Source: CAYPFY01 sp964410105
GTDB lineage: Bacteria > Bacteroidota > Ignavibacteria > UBA10030 > SZUA-254
NCBI GenBank assembly: GCA_964410105.1
Contig: CAYPFY010000018.1
Coordinates: forward strand, 1-64,000
DNA: 64,000 bases
Direction of reading: 5' to 3'
A program made the position numbers and the translations under genes. The notes beneath the pieces were generated by a model. The model was not told the DNA's origin, did not search any database, and was given only the letters and a program-made list of their open reading frames with translations. Position 1 is the first letter of the stretch; each line of letters opens with the position of its first letter. Shown here piece after piece: positions 9,459 through 18,128 of this stretch.

Positions 9459-10460
9459 GTGCCAAGAACATATGTCCACGCCGGAGTCGATGTCGACGCC
9501 GGTAACGAATTTGTATTGCGGATCAGAGAAAAAGTTCGATCGACGTTCTCTGACTCCGTCCTGAGCGATATCGGGTCATTCGGCGCATGGTACAGCGGAA
9601 GTTTTCCCGATCTCCGCGAGCCGGTCCTTGTCTCCAGCGTCGATGGCGTGGGCACCAAGCTCAAAGTTGCGTTTCTCATGGAAAAACATGATACCATCGG
9701 CGAAGATCTCGTCAACCATTGCGTCAATGACGTCGCGGTGTGCGGCGCCAAACCCCTCTTTTTTCTGGACTACTTCGCCACCGGAAAGCTCCTTCCCGCC
9801 ATCGCGGAGGATGTTGTAAGCGGGATGGTCCGCGGTTGTCTTCAGAACGGCTGTTCACTCGTGGGGGGAGAAACTGCGGAGATGCCCGGCTTCTTCAGGG
9901 AAAATGAGTACGATATCGCCGGGACTCTTGTCGGAGTCGCAGATCGCAGCAGTATCTTCGACGGCACCAGGGTTAAGCCGGGGGATGTTCTGCTCGCGCT
10001 CCCCTCAACCGGCCTCCACACGAACGGCTTCTCCCTGGCCAGGTCGGTCTTGTTTGAACGGTATGAGGTTGACGATTTTGTCGATGAACTCGGCATGAGG
10101 GTTGGCGACGCCCTGCTCTCGACGCACCGCTCTTATCTGAAAGCGATCGCAGCCCTGCGCGACCATCCGGAGGTCCACGGTTTCGCCCATATAACGGGAG
10201 GAGGGATTGTCGGAAATGCTTCCCGGGTCATTCCGTCGGACTGCGTGCTCAGGATAAACTGGAAACGGTGGGAACGACCGCCGCTGTTTCGGCTCATTCA
10301 AAAGGCCGGGAATGTTCCGGAAGAGGATATGCGCAAAACGTTCAATCTCGGGGTGGGACTGGTGATAATCATGTCAAAACGGGGCGCAGGCGCCGTCACA
10401 GAGATCTTGCTGGCGCAGGGTGAAGAACCGTTTCTTATCGGCGAAGTCTCGAAAAAGTAG
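9459..10460 (+). CDS. purM: Phosphoribosylformylglycinamidine cyclo-ligase (AIR synthetase)
   Basis: Fifth step of purine synthesis: ATP-dependent closure of FGAM to aminoimidazole ribonucleotide. Diagnostic segments are YVHAGVDVDAGNEFV at the start, VSSVDGVGTKLKVAF, NHCVNDVAVCGAKPLFFLDY and SLVGGETAEMPGFF, then the C-terminal AIRS domain with HITGGGIVGNASRV. The start lacks ATG. TTG (9456) and GTG (9459) are adjacent, and AGGAG at 9450-9454 sits about 4 nt before the GTG, so GTG is preferred. Total length of about 333 residues is standard. No other pur gene is nearby, so this is a lone pur locus divergent from the FAH operon and followed by a histidine kinase gene. Confidence 0.95.
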   Translation: MPRTYVHAGVDVDAGNEFVLRIREKVRSTFSDSVLSDIGSFGAWYSGSFPDLREPVLVSSVDGVGTKLKVAFLMEKHDTIGEDLVNHCVNDVAVCGAKPLFFLDYFATGKLLPAIAEDVVSGMVRGCLQNGCSLVGGETAEMPGFFRENEYDIAGTLVGVADRSSIFDGTRVKPGDVLLALPSTGLHTNGFSLARSVLFERYEVDDFVDELGMRVGDALLSTHRSYLKAIAALRDHPEVHGFAHITGGGIVGNASRVIPSDCVLRINWKRWERPPLFRLIQKAGNVPEEDMRKTFNLGVGLVIIMSKRGAGAVTEILLAQGEEPFLIGEVSKK

Positions 10461-10536
10461 CACAGATAGCAGCGTGAACGAAAAAATTCGACCCTCAGGT
10501 TCCGGCGGCCGGACACCCGCATCCGCCGAGGAATCC

Positions 10537-12282
10537 ATGAAGGACCGCCTTCTCCAGCACCCCGGTCTGGTGAGGAGGCTGAGTTCGCTCAATGATTTCG
10601 CCGCCAAGATCGGCGTCGCTCAGTCGCGTGAGGAGATTTTCGGGGTCTTACGGTCGGAGGGGAAATGGCTATTCGACTACGAGATTCTCATGACGAATCT
10701 GCTTAACCAGGGGGCAACTCACTATGTTATCAATACGCATTCGCCCGTGGCCGATGCGAGCGACCTTAACCACAAGCATTTCAGCGCCGAGGAGGGTATG
10801 CCGGGCTGGGTCGCGGACAACCAGGCAGCTATCATCGAGGATATACTGTCGTGCCCGGCTTTCAGCCCCGCTATTGAGGGGAAAATCCAGGAACTGGGGA
10901 TAAAGTCCCTGCTGATCGTCCCGATGCGCTCCGGGAACAGGATCGCTGGCTCCCTTACCCTGGGATCTGTCCGGGCGTCTCATTACACGGCTGAGGACTC
11001 GATCATCGCTCAGCTCGTCGGAATCCACCTCTCCACGGCGCTCGAACATGTCTCATCCCTTGAAAACGCCCGCAAGAGGATCTCTCAGATCGAACTGATC
11101 TACGAGGTGACGGCGCAGATGGCGTCTATGCTCCAGCTCGACGATCTCCTGGGCGCGGCGGCAGCCTCGATCCAAAGGAATTTCAACTACTTCGACGTTA
11201 CGGTCTTCCTTTTCTCGCCGGCTGACCGCGAGCTTATCCTCGAGGCTCATTCAGGCAGTTTTGTCGATTTTCTTCCCCACGGCTACAGACAGCGGCCGAG
11301 CCAGGGGATTATCGGATGGGTGTTTGAGAAGGGGGAACGGGTCATCTGCAACGATGTCTCCCAGGACCCGCGCTATGTCGCCTACGCCTACCACAACACG
11401 AAATCGGAAATGGCGATTCCGATCAAAATCGATTCGGAGACGGTTGGGGTGCTCAACGTCGAAGATACGAGGCTTCACGCATTCGATGAAACGGACGGCG
11501 TCGTCCTCCAGACGCTTTCCGACCAGCTCGGCATCGCCATAAGAAATGCCCGGCTCTACGATGAGGTCCGGAAGGCGAATATGAAGCTGACCGAACTCGA
11601 TAAGCTCAAGTCTGAGTTTCTGGGAATCGTCTCGCATGACTTCCGTTCACCCCTCTCGAGCATCATTCTCGCCGGCAAGTCGCTGCTGAAACACGAAGCC
11701 GTGCTCGCGGCCCCGAGGATCAGGGAATACCTCCATATCATCGTCGATCAGGCAAACCGGTTGAACCAGCTTGCCGAGGATACTCTGTCGATCGCAAAGA
11801 TCGAATCGGGCCAGCTGAGCTATTATTTCAAGATCGTGAATGTCGAACGACTGATCCAGGACGCGGTCTCGATGGTCCGCTTCTCCAGCCGGCATGCCGT
11901 CGACTACAAGATCGAACCGACCGTCGCCTTCATCAAGGGCGACCAGACGAAGCTGCGGCAGGTTGTGCAGAATCTGGTGAGCAACGCCGCCAAGTATTCT
12001 CCCCGGGGCGGAAAAATCCGCATCAGCGCGCAGGAATCTCCGCCGGACAAGATCATTCTTTCCGTCTCCGACGAGGGGATCGGGATCCCCCCGAGCCAGA
12101 TCTCAAAATTATTTCAGAAATTCTCCCGCGCCGACACCGAGAACGCAAAGGATATCAAAGGCGCGGGTCTGGGTCTCTGGATCTGCCGCGAGGTCGTTGA
12201 AGCGCACGGGGGCAAGATCTGGATCGAGAGCGAGGAAGGCAAGGGGACGACGGTGAAGTTTACGCTCAAAAGGGCGGGTTAG
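10537..12282 (+). CDS. Sensor histidine kinase with two GAF domains
   Basis: Soluble-looking sensor kinase; no membrane segments are visible. Two GAF-type ligand/redox-sensing domains occupy about residues 30-180 and 190-340 (GMPGWVADNQAAIIED and QGIIGWVFEKGERVICNDVS are the recurring GAF turns). A short coiled linker leads to a HisKA box with histidine in VSHDFRSPLSS. The ATPase domain carries NLVSNAAKYS (N box), DEGIGIP (G1) and GAGLGLWI (G2). ATG 10537 is preceded by GAGGA at good spacing. The frame is open further upstream (GTG 10474, ATG 10420), but that would overlap purM. No receiver partner adjoins it. Its 3' end overlaps the 3' end of phoU on the other strand by 17 bp. Confidence 0.88.
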   Translation: MKDRLLQHPGLVRRLSSLNDFAAKIGVAQSREEIFGVLRSEGKWLFDYEILMTNLLNQGATHYVINTHSPVADASDLNHKHFSAEEGMPGWVADNQAAIIEDILSCPAFSPAIEGKIQELGIKSLLIVPMRSGNRIAGSLTLGSVRASHYTAEDSIIAQLVGIHLSTALEHVSSLENARKRISQIELIYEVTAQMASMLQLDDLLGAAAASIQRNFNYFDVTVFLFSPADRELILEAHSGSFVDFLPHGYRQRPSQGIIGWVFEKGERVICNDVSQDPRYVAYAYHNTKSEMAIPIKIDSETVGVLNVEDTRLHAFDETDGVVLQTLSDQLGIAIRNARLYDEVRKANMKLTELDKLKSEFLGIVSHDFRSPLSSIILAGKSLLKHEAVLAAPRIREYLHIIVDQANRLNQLAEDTLSIAKIESGQLSYYFKIVNVERLIQDAVSMVRFSSRHAVDYKIEPTVAFIKGDQTKLRQVVQNLVSNAAKYSPRGGKIRISAQESPPDKIILSVSDEGIGIPPSQISKLFQKFSRADTENAKDIKGAGLGLWICREVVEAHGGKIWIESEEGKGTTVKFTLKRAG

Positions 12283-12946
12283 GTTTCTCCGGACGGCCCG
12301 CATGGTGCTTCACCACCCTCGCCTGGGCCATGAAGATCACTTCCTCAGCAATATTCGTCGCCAGGTCCGCAACACGTTCTAGGTTCCTGCTCACCCTGAT
12401 CACCTCAAGGCCGCAATCGATGACCTTCTGATCCGCTTTCATCCGCTCGACGACCCCCTGGATAACCTTCTGGTTCATCGCATCGATCTGATCGTCTTTC
12501 TCCAGAACCTTGTTCCCGAGGGTCGGATCGTTGTGAATGAAACCGTCCAGAGCGTCGCTGAGCATCGACTGGACGATCTCCCCCATGGCGGGCAGCTCCA
12601 CGGGCTCTCCGCAGCCGCGCCGGGATAGGGCGACCACCGATTCGGCGATGTTCACGGCGTGATCCCCGATGCGCTCAAGATCGTTGTTTATCTTCGTGGC
12701 CGCCAGGATCATCCGGAGGTCGACCGCCACCGGCTGCTGAAGCGCGAGGATGTCGACGATGGCATTGTCGACCTCAATCTCCAGCCCGTTGATCCTCTCG
12801 TCCCCGTCGATCACCCGCCGGGCAAGCTCCCCGTCCCCTGCGTGCATCGCCTCGAGAGAAAGCCTGATCGCCTCTTCCGCCAGGCTCCCCATTTTGATAA
12901 TCGTGGTCTTGAGGCTTTCCAGCTCCCTCTCAAAGTGTCGCTGCAT
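12266..12946 (-). CDS. phoU: Phosphate transport regulator PhoU
   Basis: PhoU links the Pst transporter to the PhoR kinase and damps phosphate uptake and signalling when phosphate is plentiful. Two PhoU helical repeats are visible: MGSLAEEAIRLSLEAM...GDERINGLEIEVDNAIVDI, and the second around VLEKDDQIDAMNQKVIQGVV. ERIGDHAVNIAE and ERVADLATNIAEEVIF are the family's metal-binding E-x-x-x-D-like signatures. The start MQRHFERELESLK at 12946 is preferred over the longer open frame to 13039, which would run into pstB. It is the last gene of the pst operon, 16 bp after pstB, and converges with the histidine kinase gene, with 17 bp of 3' overlap. Confidence 0.95.
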   Translation of the reverse strand: MQRHFERELESLKTTIIKMGSLAEEAIRLSLEAMHAGDGELARRVIDGDERINGLEIEVDNAIVDILALQQPVAVDLRMILAATKINNDLERIGDHAVNIAESVVALSRRGCGEPVELPAMGEIVQSMLSDALDGFIHNDPTLGNKVLEKDDQIDAMNQKVIQGVVERMKADQKVIDCGLEVIRVSRNLERVADLATNIAEEVIFMAQARVVKHHAGRPEKPNPPF

Positions 12947-12962
12947 CGGATTTCCTTTAATG

Positions 12963-13721
12963 TTAGCCGAATCGTCCCGTGATGTAATCCTCGGTCTGCT
13001 TCTCCCCCGGTGTCGTGAACATCCGCTTAGTCTCGTCAAATTCGATGAGCTGGCCGAGATAGAAAAATGCCGTAAAATCGCTCACGCGCGCCGCCTGCTG
13101 CATGTTGTGCGTGACGATGACAATCGTGTATCTCTCCTTAAGATCATAAATAAGTTCCTCAATCTTCGCGGTCGCTGTCGGGTCTAGGGCGCTCGCGGGC
13201 TCATCCATCAGGATGATCTCGGGGTCCACGGCAAGAGCCCGCGCGATGCAGAGCCGTTGCTGCTGGCCGCCGGAAAGCGCCAGCCCGCTTTTGTCCAGAT
13301 CGTCCTTCACTTCGTCCCAGAGAGCCGCCTGCCGCAGGCTCCTCTCGACGATCCCGCCCAATTTTGATTTTTCCCTCACGCCGTTGATGCGGGGCCCGTA
13401 CGCGACGTTGTCAAAAATAGATTTCGGAAAGGGATTCGATTTCTGAAATATCATTCCCACCTGCTTCCTCAGCTCCACAACATCCACATTTCCATAAATG
13501 TCGATGCCGTCGATGAGCACACGCCCCTCGGCTTTCACGCCGTCGATCAGGTCGTTCATTCTATTGACGGACCGCAGGAATGTCGATTTTCCGCAGCCCG
13601 AAGGACCGATCAGCGCCGTGACCCGGCGCTCCGGGATTTTTAGCGAGATGTCCGAAAGAGCCCGCTTTTCCCCGTACCAGAGGCTGAAGTTCCCGACGGC
13701 GATTTTGGTGTGCGACTCCAT
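12963..13721 (-). CDS. pstB: Phosphate ABC transporter ATP-binding protein PstB
   Basis: ATPase subunit that powers phosphate import. Walker A is GPSGCGKST, the Q loop and PstB-specific MIFQKSNPFPKSI follow, the ABC signature reads LSGGQQQRL, Walker B is EIILMDEPASALDP, and the H loop is IVTHNMQQA. FYLGQLIEFDETKRMFTTPGEKQTEDYITGRFG is cut here to its sense: the family's C-terminal tail is intact. At 252 residues it is full length. It starts 3 nt after pstA ends, so translation is probably coupled. Confidence 0.97.
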   Translation of the reverse strand: MESHTKIAVGNFSLWYGEKRALSDISLKIPERRVTALIGPSGCGKSTFLRSVNRMNDLIDGVKAEGRVLIDGIDIYGNVDVVELRKQVGMIFQKSNPFPKSIFDNVAYGPRINGVREKSKLGGIVERSLRQAALWDEVKDDLDKSGLALSGGQQQRLCIARALAVDPEIILMDEPASALDPTATAKIEELIYDLKERYTIVIVTHNMQQAARVSDFTAFFYLGQLIEFDETKRMFTTPGEKQTEDYITGRFG

Positions 13722-13724
13722 CAG

Positions 13725-14615
13725 TCAGACGCGTGAGGCCGCCCGCATCCGGTAACGGAGGAAGACGGCGGTGAAATTCAGCAGAAAAGTGAGGGCAAGC
13801 AGCACGAGAGCAGTCGCATACTGGATTCCGAGAGTCGCCTCGACATCCGTCGACTGTGTCGCCATGACATAAAGATGATAGCCGAGATGCATGAACTGAT
13901 CCGACATGCTCGACGGAAGATGGGGGAGAAAATATGCCACCCCCGTAAAGAGTATCGGGGCCACCTCCCCGGCGCCCCGCCCTATGGCAAGGATCCCCCC
14001 GGTGAGGATCCCGGTGTACGCATTGGGCAGGACGACCGACCGGATAGTCTGAAATTTCGTCGCCCCGAGAGCAAGACTTCCCTCCCTGAGCTCCCTCGGC
14101 ACCCCCCTCAACGCCTCCTCAACCGAGACGATGACAACGGGGAGCGTCAGGAGTGCCATGGTCATGCTCGACCAGAGGAGATTCGGCTGTCCCCACTTGA
14201 GGCCCCCGCCCCATAAAGCGTCCATCCCCCCTCCGACGAATTGTACGAAAAATCCCAGACCGAAGAGTCCGAAGACGATGGCTGGCACTCCGGCAAGCGT
14301 GTTTACTCCGAATCGTATCAGCCTCGTAAACAGGGAGTTCTTTGCGTACTCGTTCAGGTAGATGGCGGTGATGGTCCCCACCGGCACACCGGCAAGCGTC
14401 ATCAGGAGCACGAGGGAAACCGTCCCGACGATAGCGGGGAAGACTCCCCCCTTCGTCATCCCCTCGGCAGGGGGTTTTGTGAGGAATTCGAGCGAAATGT
14501 TTCCGGCCCCCCCGCGTATAACATCTCCCATGACGAGGAACATGGCGAGGAGGATCAGGGCCGACGCCCCAGCCGATGATCCGACCACGATCCATCCGCC
14601 CGCTTTTCTCCTCAT
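13725..14615 (-). CDS. pstA: Phosphate ABC transporter permease PstA
   Basis: Inner-membrane permease subunit of the Pst importer. About six hydrophobic helices are visible, and the binding-protein-dependent transport signature EALRGVPRELREGSLALGAT (EAA loop that docks on PstB) lies in the centre. The segment GTITAIYLNEYAKNS is typical of PstA. Length of 296 residues is normal. The start overlaps the end of pstC by 4 nt (ATGA), and pstB follows after 3 nt, so it sits in a tightly coupled operon. Confidence 0.96.
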   Translation of the reverse strand: MRRKAGGWIVVGSSAGASALILLAMFLVMGDVIRGGAGNISLEFLTKPPAEGMTKGGVFPAIVGTVSLVLLMTLAGVPVGTITAIYLNEYAKNSLFTRLIRFGVNTLAGVPAIVFGLFGLGFFVQFVGGGMDALWGGGLKWGQPNLLWSSMTMALLTLPVVIVSVEEALRGVPRELREGSLALGATKFQTIRSVVLPNAYTGILTGGILAIGRGAGEVAPILFTGVAYFLPHLPSSMSDQFMHLGYHLYVMATQSTDVEATLGIQYATALVLLALTFLLNFTAVFLRYRMRAASRV

Positions 14616-15700
14616 GCGACGCCCCGAAATCGCTTCTGCAGCCGGGCACGAACGTAGAATTCCGCCACGGCATTGAGCGCGAATGTGAAGAGAAAAAGTA
14701 TGGAGCCGATCAGGAAAAGGACGCTGTAATGAACGTCGCCGAAGACAACTTCGGCCATCTCTGCCCCGATCGTCGCCGACATCGTCCGCACCGGCTCAAA
14801 GATTTTCCACGACCACAGCGCCGCGTTCCCGGTGGCCATCAGGACGATCATCGTTTCACCGAATGCCCGGCCCACGCCGAGCAGCATCGCGGCAAAAACC
14901 CCGGGGGTCGCCGCGGGGAGTACGACGAATAACGCCGTCTGCCACTTCGTGGCGCCCAGGGCCAGACTCGCCTCCGTGAAATATTTCGGAATCGAGGACA
15001 GAGCATCCTCCGTCACGCTGAAGACGATGGGGATGACCGCGAGCGAGAGCGCAACCCCTCCCACGAAGGCGTTGAGCCTGTACTCTGCGCCGAAAAACCT
15101 TTGAACAAGAGTGGCGAGGTCAACGAGAGCGAAGAATCCGATGACGACGGACGGAAAGCCCGACAAAAACTCGATCGCGGGTTTTAAGAATTCACGGAGT
15201 CGCCGGGGGGCGAAGAAGGAGGTATATAATGCCGCCAGGATCGCAAGAGGCGCACCGATAAGGACCGAGATGATCGTGACCTTGAGCGTTCCGATTATGA
15301 GCGGAAATATCCCGAATTTTGGTTTCGACGATACGGGTTGCCATTCCGTCCCGGTCAGGCTCTCCATGGTCAGACGCTCGTCAGTCTCCTGGGGGATTTC
15401 CCGGAGATCGCTCTTTGCCGACGGTTCCCCGTACGTTTCCTGCTGGAGCTCTTCGCCGGCATTGCTCCGGCCGTTCAGAGTCTCGGATGCCGGGATCGAT
15501 TCCTTGAAGACAAACAAGAATATGAGCAGGATTACAGCGAAGGAGAGGAATGCCACCCCTCTGATGAAAATCTCCGCGAAGAGTTCAGAAGGACGAATCC
15601 TTTTTCTGAGCTGAATCGTCTTGCGAACGGCGGCATGGCGCTGGGTCGGACGCGGATCGGCGCTCACAAGCGGGGCCCCCGGAGGGGTAGTCTCTGGCAT
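14612..15700 (-). CDS. pstC: Phosphate ABC transporter permease PstC
   Basis: Partner permease of PstA in the inner membrane. The signature is LSSIPKYFTEASLALGATKW (EAA loop). The protein is 362 residues, somewhat longer than the usual 300-330, because a polar stretch of about 70 residues (from ETLNGRSNAGEE to WQPVSSKPKFG) is inserted between the first membrane helix and the permease core; this should face the periplasm. An N-terminal basic region (RKTIQLRKRIRPSE) precedes helix 1. It is separated from pstS by 90 bp that hold an apparent Pho box, so it may have its own promoter besides read-through from pstS. Confidence 0.95.
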   Translation of the reverse strand: MPETTPPGAPLVSADPRPTQRHAAVRKTIQLRKRIRPSELFAEIFIRGVAFLSFAVILLIFLFVFKESIPASETLNGRSNAGEELQQETYGEPSAKSDLREIPQETDERLTMESLTGTEWQPVSSKPKFGIFPLIIGTLKVTIISVLIGAPLAILAALYTSFFAPRRLREFLKPAIEFLSGFPSVVIGFFALVDLATLVQRFFGAEYRLNAFVGGVALSLAVIPIVFSVTEDALSSIPKYFTEASLALGATKWQTALFVVLPAATPGVFAAMLLGVGRAFGETMIVLMATGNAALWSWKIFEPVRTMSATIGAEMAEVVFGDVHYSVLFLIGSILFLFTFALNAVAEFYVRARLQKRFRGVA

Positions 15701-15743
15701 GTCGGAAGGTTGGGTTTAACGGCCTCCCAATGTATGGATGAGG

Positions 15744-15771
15744 GGTTACTCCACTGTTACCATAGTGTTAA
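15744..15771 (-). promoter_or_regulatory. Putative Pho box upstream of pstC
   Basis: On the coding strand three hexamers read TTAACA-N5-GTAACA-N5-GTAACC, with exactly 11 bp between repeats. It ends 43 bp before the pstC ATG. Direct repeats at 11-bp spacing are the known layout of PhoB/PhoP operators (the Bacillus PhoP box is TTAACA-like). The position between pstS and pstC suggests an internal promoter for pstCAB-phoU. Sequence pattern is seen; binding by the PhoB encoded at 58.6 kb is inferred. Confidence 0.65.
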
Positions 15772-15790
15772 GAAATCATTACCCCAAAGT

Positions 15791-16612
15791 TCATTTTACT
15801 GGAAAATAACCGACTTTGGCCACAATCTGCTGGCCCTCATCTCCCAATATCCAGTCGATGTAGTCCTTCATCGCTCCGACCGGCTTGCTCCGGGTGTAGA
15901 GGTAGAGATATCTCGTGATAGGATAGTTTCCGGATTTGACGTTCTCCGCCGTCGGTTCGAAACCTGGCGAGCCGGCGTCTTTTTTCACTTTGATGAATTT
16001 TATTCCTTTTCCGTATGCCGCCCCGCCGTAGCCAACCCCATTCTTGTCCTTGGCCACGGCATTGACAACCGCCGCCGTCCCCGGCATCGCCTGCATGCTC
16101 GTCGCGTAATCCTCGCCTTCAAGGACATTGTCCTTGAAGTAGACATAAGTTCCGGAACTGTTCTCACGTCCGTAGAGGATTATTTTCGCGTCCGCTCCCC
16201 CCACTTCCTTCCAGTTGAGAATTTTTCCCGTGTAAATGCCCTTGAGCTGGTCAAGCGTCAGTTCCTGGACCTGATTTGCCTCGTTGACGTATATCGCCAG
16301 ACCGTCCTTGGCCGATTTGATCTCGACACCCAGCGTATTGAAACGCTGCTTGAGCTTTTCTTTCTCGGCCCGCTTCATCGGGCGCGATGCATCACAGATA
16401 TCGGTCGTCCCGTTGATGAGCGCGGAAATTCCCGTTCCCGATCCTCCCCCCGTTACCTGGATCGTCATCCCGGGGTGCTTTGCCATGTATTCTTCCGCCC
16501 ATCTCTGCGCAAGGATGACCATCGTGTCGGATCCCTTCACCGTGATTGTTTCCCCCTGCTGCGCAAAACCCAGCATGACGACGGCCGCCGCTATTCCAAG
16601 TATTCTTGTCAT
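15791..16612 (-). CDS. pstS: Phosphate-binding periplasmic protein PstS
   Basis: Periplasmic binding protein that captures phosphate for PstCAB. An N-terminal signal peptide (ILGIAAAVVMLGFAQQG) precedes the mature start ITVKGSDTMVILAQRWAE. Phosphate-contact segments typical of the PBP-like family are GSDTM, GGGSGTGISALINGTTDI (serine/glycine loop) and GRENSSGTYVYFKD. It is 273 residues, shorter than E. coli PstS but normal for the PstS-like 2 family. It lies between the porin (51 bp away) and pstC. No lipobox cysteine is seen, so it should be soluble in the periplasm. Confidence 0.94.
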   Translation of the reverse strand: MTRILGIAAAVVMLGFAQQGETITVKGSDTMVILAQRWAEEYMAKHPGMTIQVTGGGSGTGISALINGTTDICDASRPMKRAEKEKLKQRFNTLGVEIKSAKDGLAIYVNEANQVQELTLDQLKGIYTGKILNWKEVGGADAKIILYGRENSSGTYVYFKDNVLEGEDYATSMQAMPGTAAVVNAVAKDKNGVGYGGAAYGKGIKFIKVKKDAGSPGFEPTAENVKSGNYPITRYLYLYTRSKPVGAMKDYIDWILGDEGQQIVAKVGYFPVK

Positions 16613-16663
16613 TTAACCTTCTCCTTTGCTGATCGTTGTGGCTCTCTCCCCGTTCAAACCGGG

Positions 16664-17986
16664 TTAGAACTTACACTGCATTCTGAGAGTGAAGACGTTG
16701 TCTTTCACATCATTTATGAATGGCTTCAAGTTACCCCCTGCGCTGGCGTTGACGCTCTCATTCGTCACGAAGTCGTAGTACGCCGTAAATTTCACGTTGG
16801 CATCCCAATGGTATACCCACCCGACGCCGAGTGTGCTGTATTTGATGTCTCCGAGTGAGAGGTTGCTCCCGACGGCGCCGATGTCCCCTCCCTCGACATC
16901 GGTGTTCGGATCCCATACATCGTATTTCAGCAAAAACTGGTGCTTGACGCCGATGTTCTGGACGTAGGTGACATACCAGCCGTTGAAATTCCTTATATAA
17001 AGGGGAGTTATCGTCGACCCCGGGTTGTAGAAACTGTTCGATACGTCCGTCCCCGGCTGCTGCCCCGTAATGTATTCCCCCCGCAAGGACATGCCTCCTA
17101 TTGCCGGGATGTCATAGTATAACTCTATGTCCCCGCCGAGATAACCCCGCCCAAAACTTCCGTATGCGTTCGAGGCGAGCGAATCCACTCTGTATTTCTT
17201 TACCGGAGACGATTCGTCAAAGGAATAAATAAACTTCGAGTTGCTTGTCACCTTTCCCGAATACACCGAGACTCCGGCGTCGATGGCGAGCCCCTGTTGC
17301 TCAAGCGGTATCTGGATCCCCCAACGCCCGATGAAATCTTTGTTGCGGTCATTTTCATTGGCGTTGTTGAGGACGCCGTTGAATACCCCTCCCTTGAAGT
17401 TGAAATAGCTCAAAGGGCCATCCTCGGCGGTGACTTCAAGCTGTGCCCCGATCTCGCGTTCTCCCGGAAAAAGTGTCTGGAACATCCGCGACTGTTCCGG
17501 CGTCTCCCGGTTGCCGGATGAATAGACTACCTCGAATCCGAAAGGCCTGTAGAATGCCCCCGCCGTCAATCCGAATGTCCTCAGCCACGGTTCCTTGATC
17601 GACGCGTAAACGTCCTTGATCCCCACACCGTTCTGCGTAACATCGACTTCGATGACCCACTGCGTCAAGTCATTGTCATAGTTTATCTTGAACCGACCCC
17701 GGCGGACGGCGAACCGGGAACGGACGTTTTTTGGAAAATCTCCACCCGCAAATGAAGAAATCCCCGCTGTGTCGGCACTCTGGTACTGGGCCTGAATGTA
17801 TCCCGATATCTTTATCTTTCTCAGAGCGTCGACGACAGACTTTATCTCCAGAAGGGTCTCATTCATGCCGTCAACGGCCCCCTTGACATCGGCGACCTCT
17901 TCTTTTGTGGCGACGGCTGAGGTGTCCTGCGAAAGCGCCATCCGGGTCGAGCCGGTGACCATCAGGACGAGGAGGATGTACTTCAT
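16664..17986 (-). CDS. Phosphate-selective porin (OprO/OprP family)
   Basis: Outer-membrane beta-barrel of the OprO/OprP family, expected to let phosphate or polyphosphate cross the outer membrane. A signal peptide (YILLVLMVTGSTRMALSQ) is followed by a short coiled segment (VADVKGAVDGMNETLLEIKSVV), as in trimeric porins. SGYIQAQYQ and RFAVRRGRFKINYDNDLTQW begin the barrel, and the chain ends in an aromatic residue (MQCKF), the usual signal for outer-membrane assembly. As first gene of the pst operon it supplies the outer-membrane step for the PstSCAB importer. A strong Pho-box-like array precedes it. Confidence 0.88.
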   Translation of the reverse strand: MKYILLVLMVTGSTRMALSQDTSAVATKEEVADVKGAVDGMNETLLEIKSVVDALRKIKISGYIQAQYQSADTAGISSFAGGDFPKNVRSRFAVRRGRFKINYDNDLTQWVIEVDVTQNGVGIKDVYASIKEPWLRTFGLTAGAFYRPFGFEVVYSSGNRETPEQSRMFQTLFPGEREIGAQLEVTAEDGPLSYFNFKGGVFNGVLNNANENDRNKDFIGRWGIQIPLEQQGLAIDAGVSVYSGKVTSNSKFIYSFDESSPVKKYRVDSLASNAYGSFGRGYLGGDIELYYDIPAIGGMSLRGEYITGQQPGTDVSNSFYNPGSTITPLYIRNFNGWYVTYVQNIGVKHQFLLKYDVWDPNTDVEGGDIGAVGSNLSLGDIKYSTLGVGWVYHWDANVKFTAYYDFVTNESVNASAGGNLKPFINDVKDNVFTLRMQCKF

Positions 17987-18041
17987 GATAACTCTCCGGT
18001 GGTGGAAGGATGATGAATGACGGTCAAAGATATCCTCCCGG

Positions 18042-18080
18042 TATTACACCGGAATTAAGCGAATATTATGTTATTGTTAA
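18042..18080 (-). promoter_or_regulatory. Putative Pho box array upstream of the phosphate porin/pst operon
   Basis: On the coding strand four hexamers follow one another at exactly 11-bp steps: TTAACA-N5-ATAATA-N5-TTAATT-N5-GTAATA. The array ends about 55 bp before the porin ATG, a normal place for an activator site. It matches the layout and core of the sites before pstC, the 20.3 kb regulator operon and the phoB operon. The periodicity is read directly; PhoB control is inferred from the family. Confidence 0.65.
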
Positions 18081-18128
18081 GGAGAGATTTACTATAAGAA
18101 ACCTTGTCGGTTGCGGTCGGTTTTTGGG

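Noticed and set aside
15338..16858. 506-codon frame on the plus strand
   Set aside because: Antisense across pstC, the intergenic Pho box, pstS and the porin end; no protein family visible.
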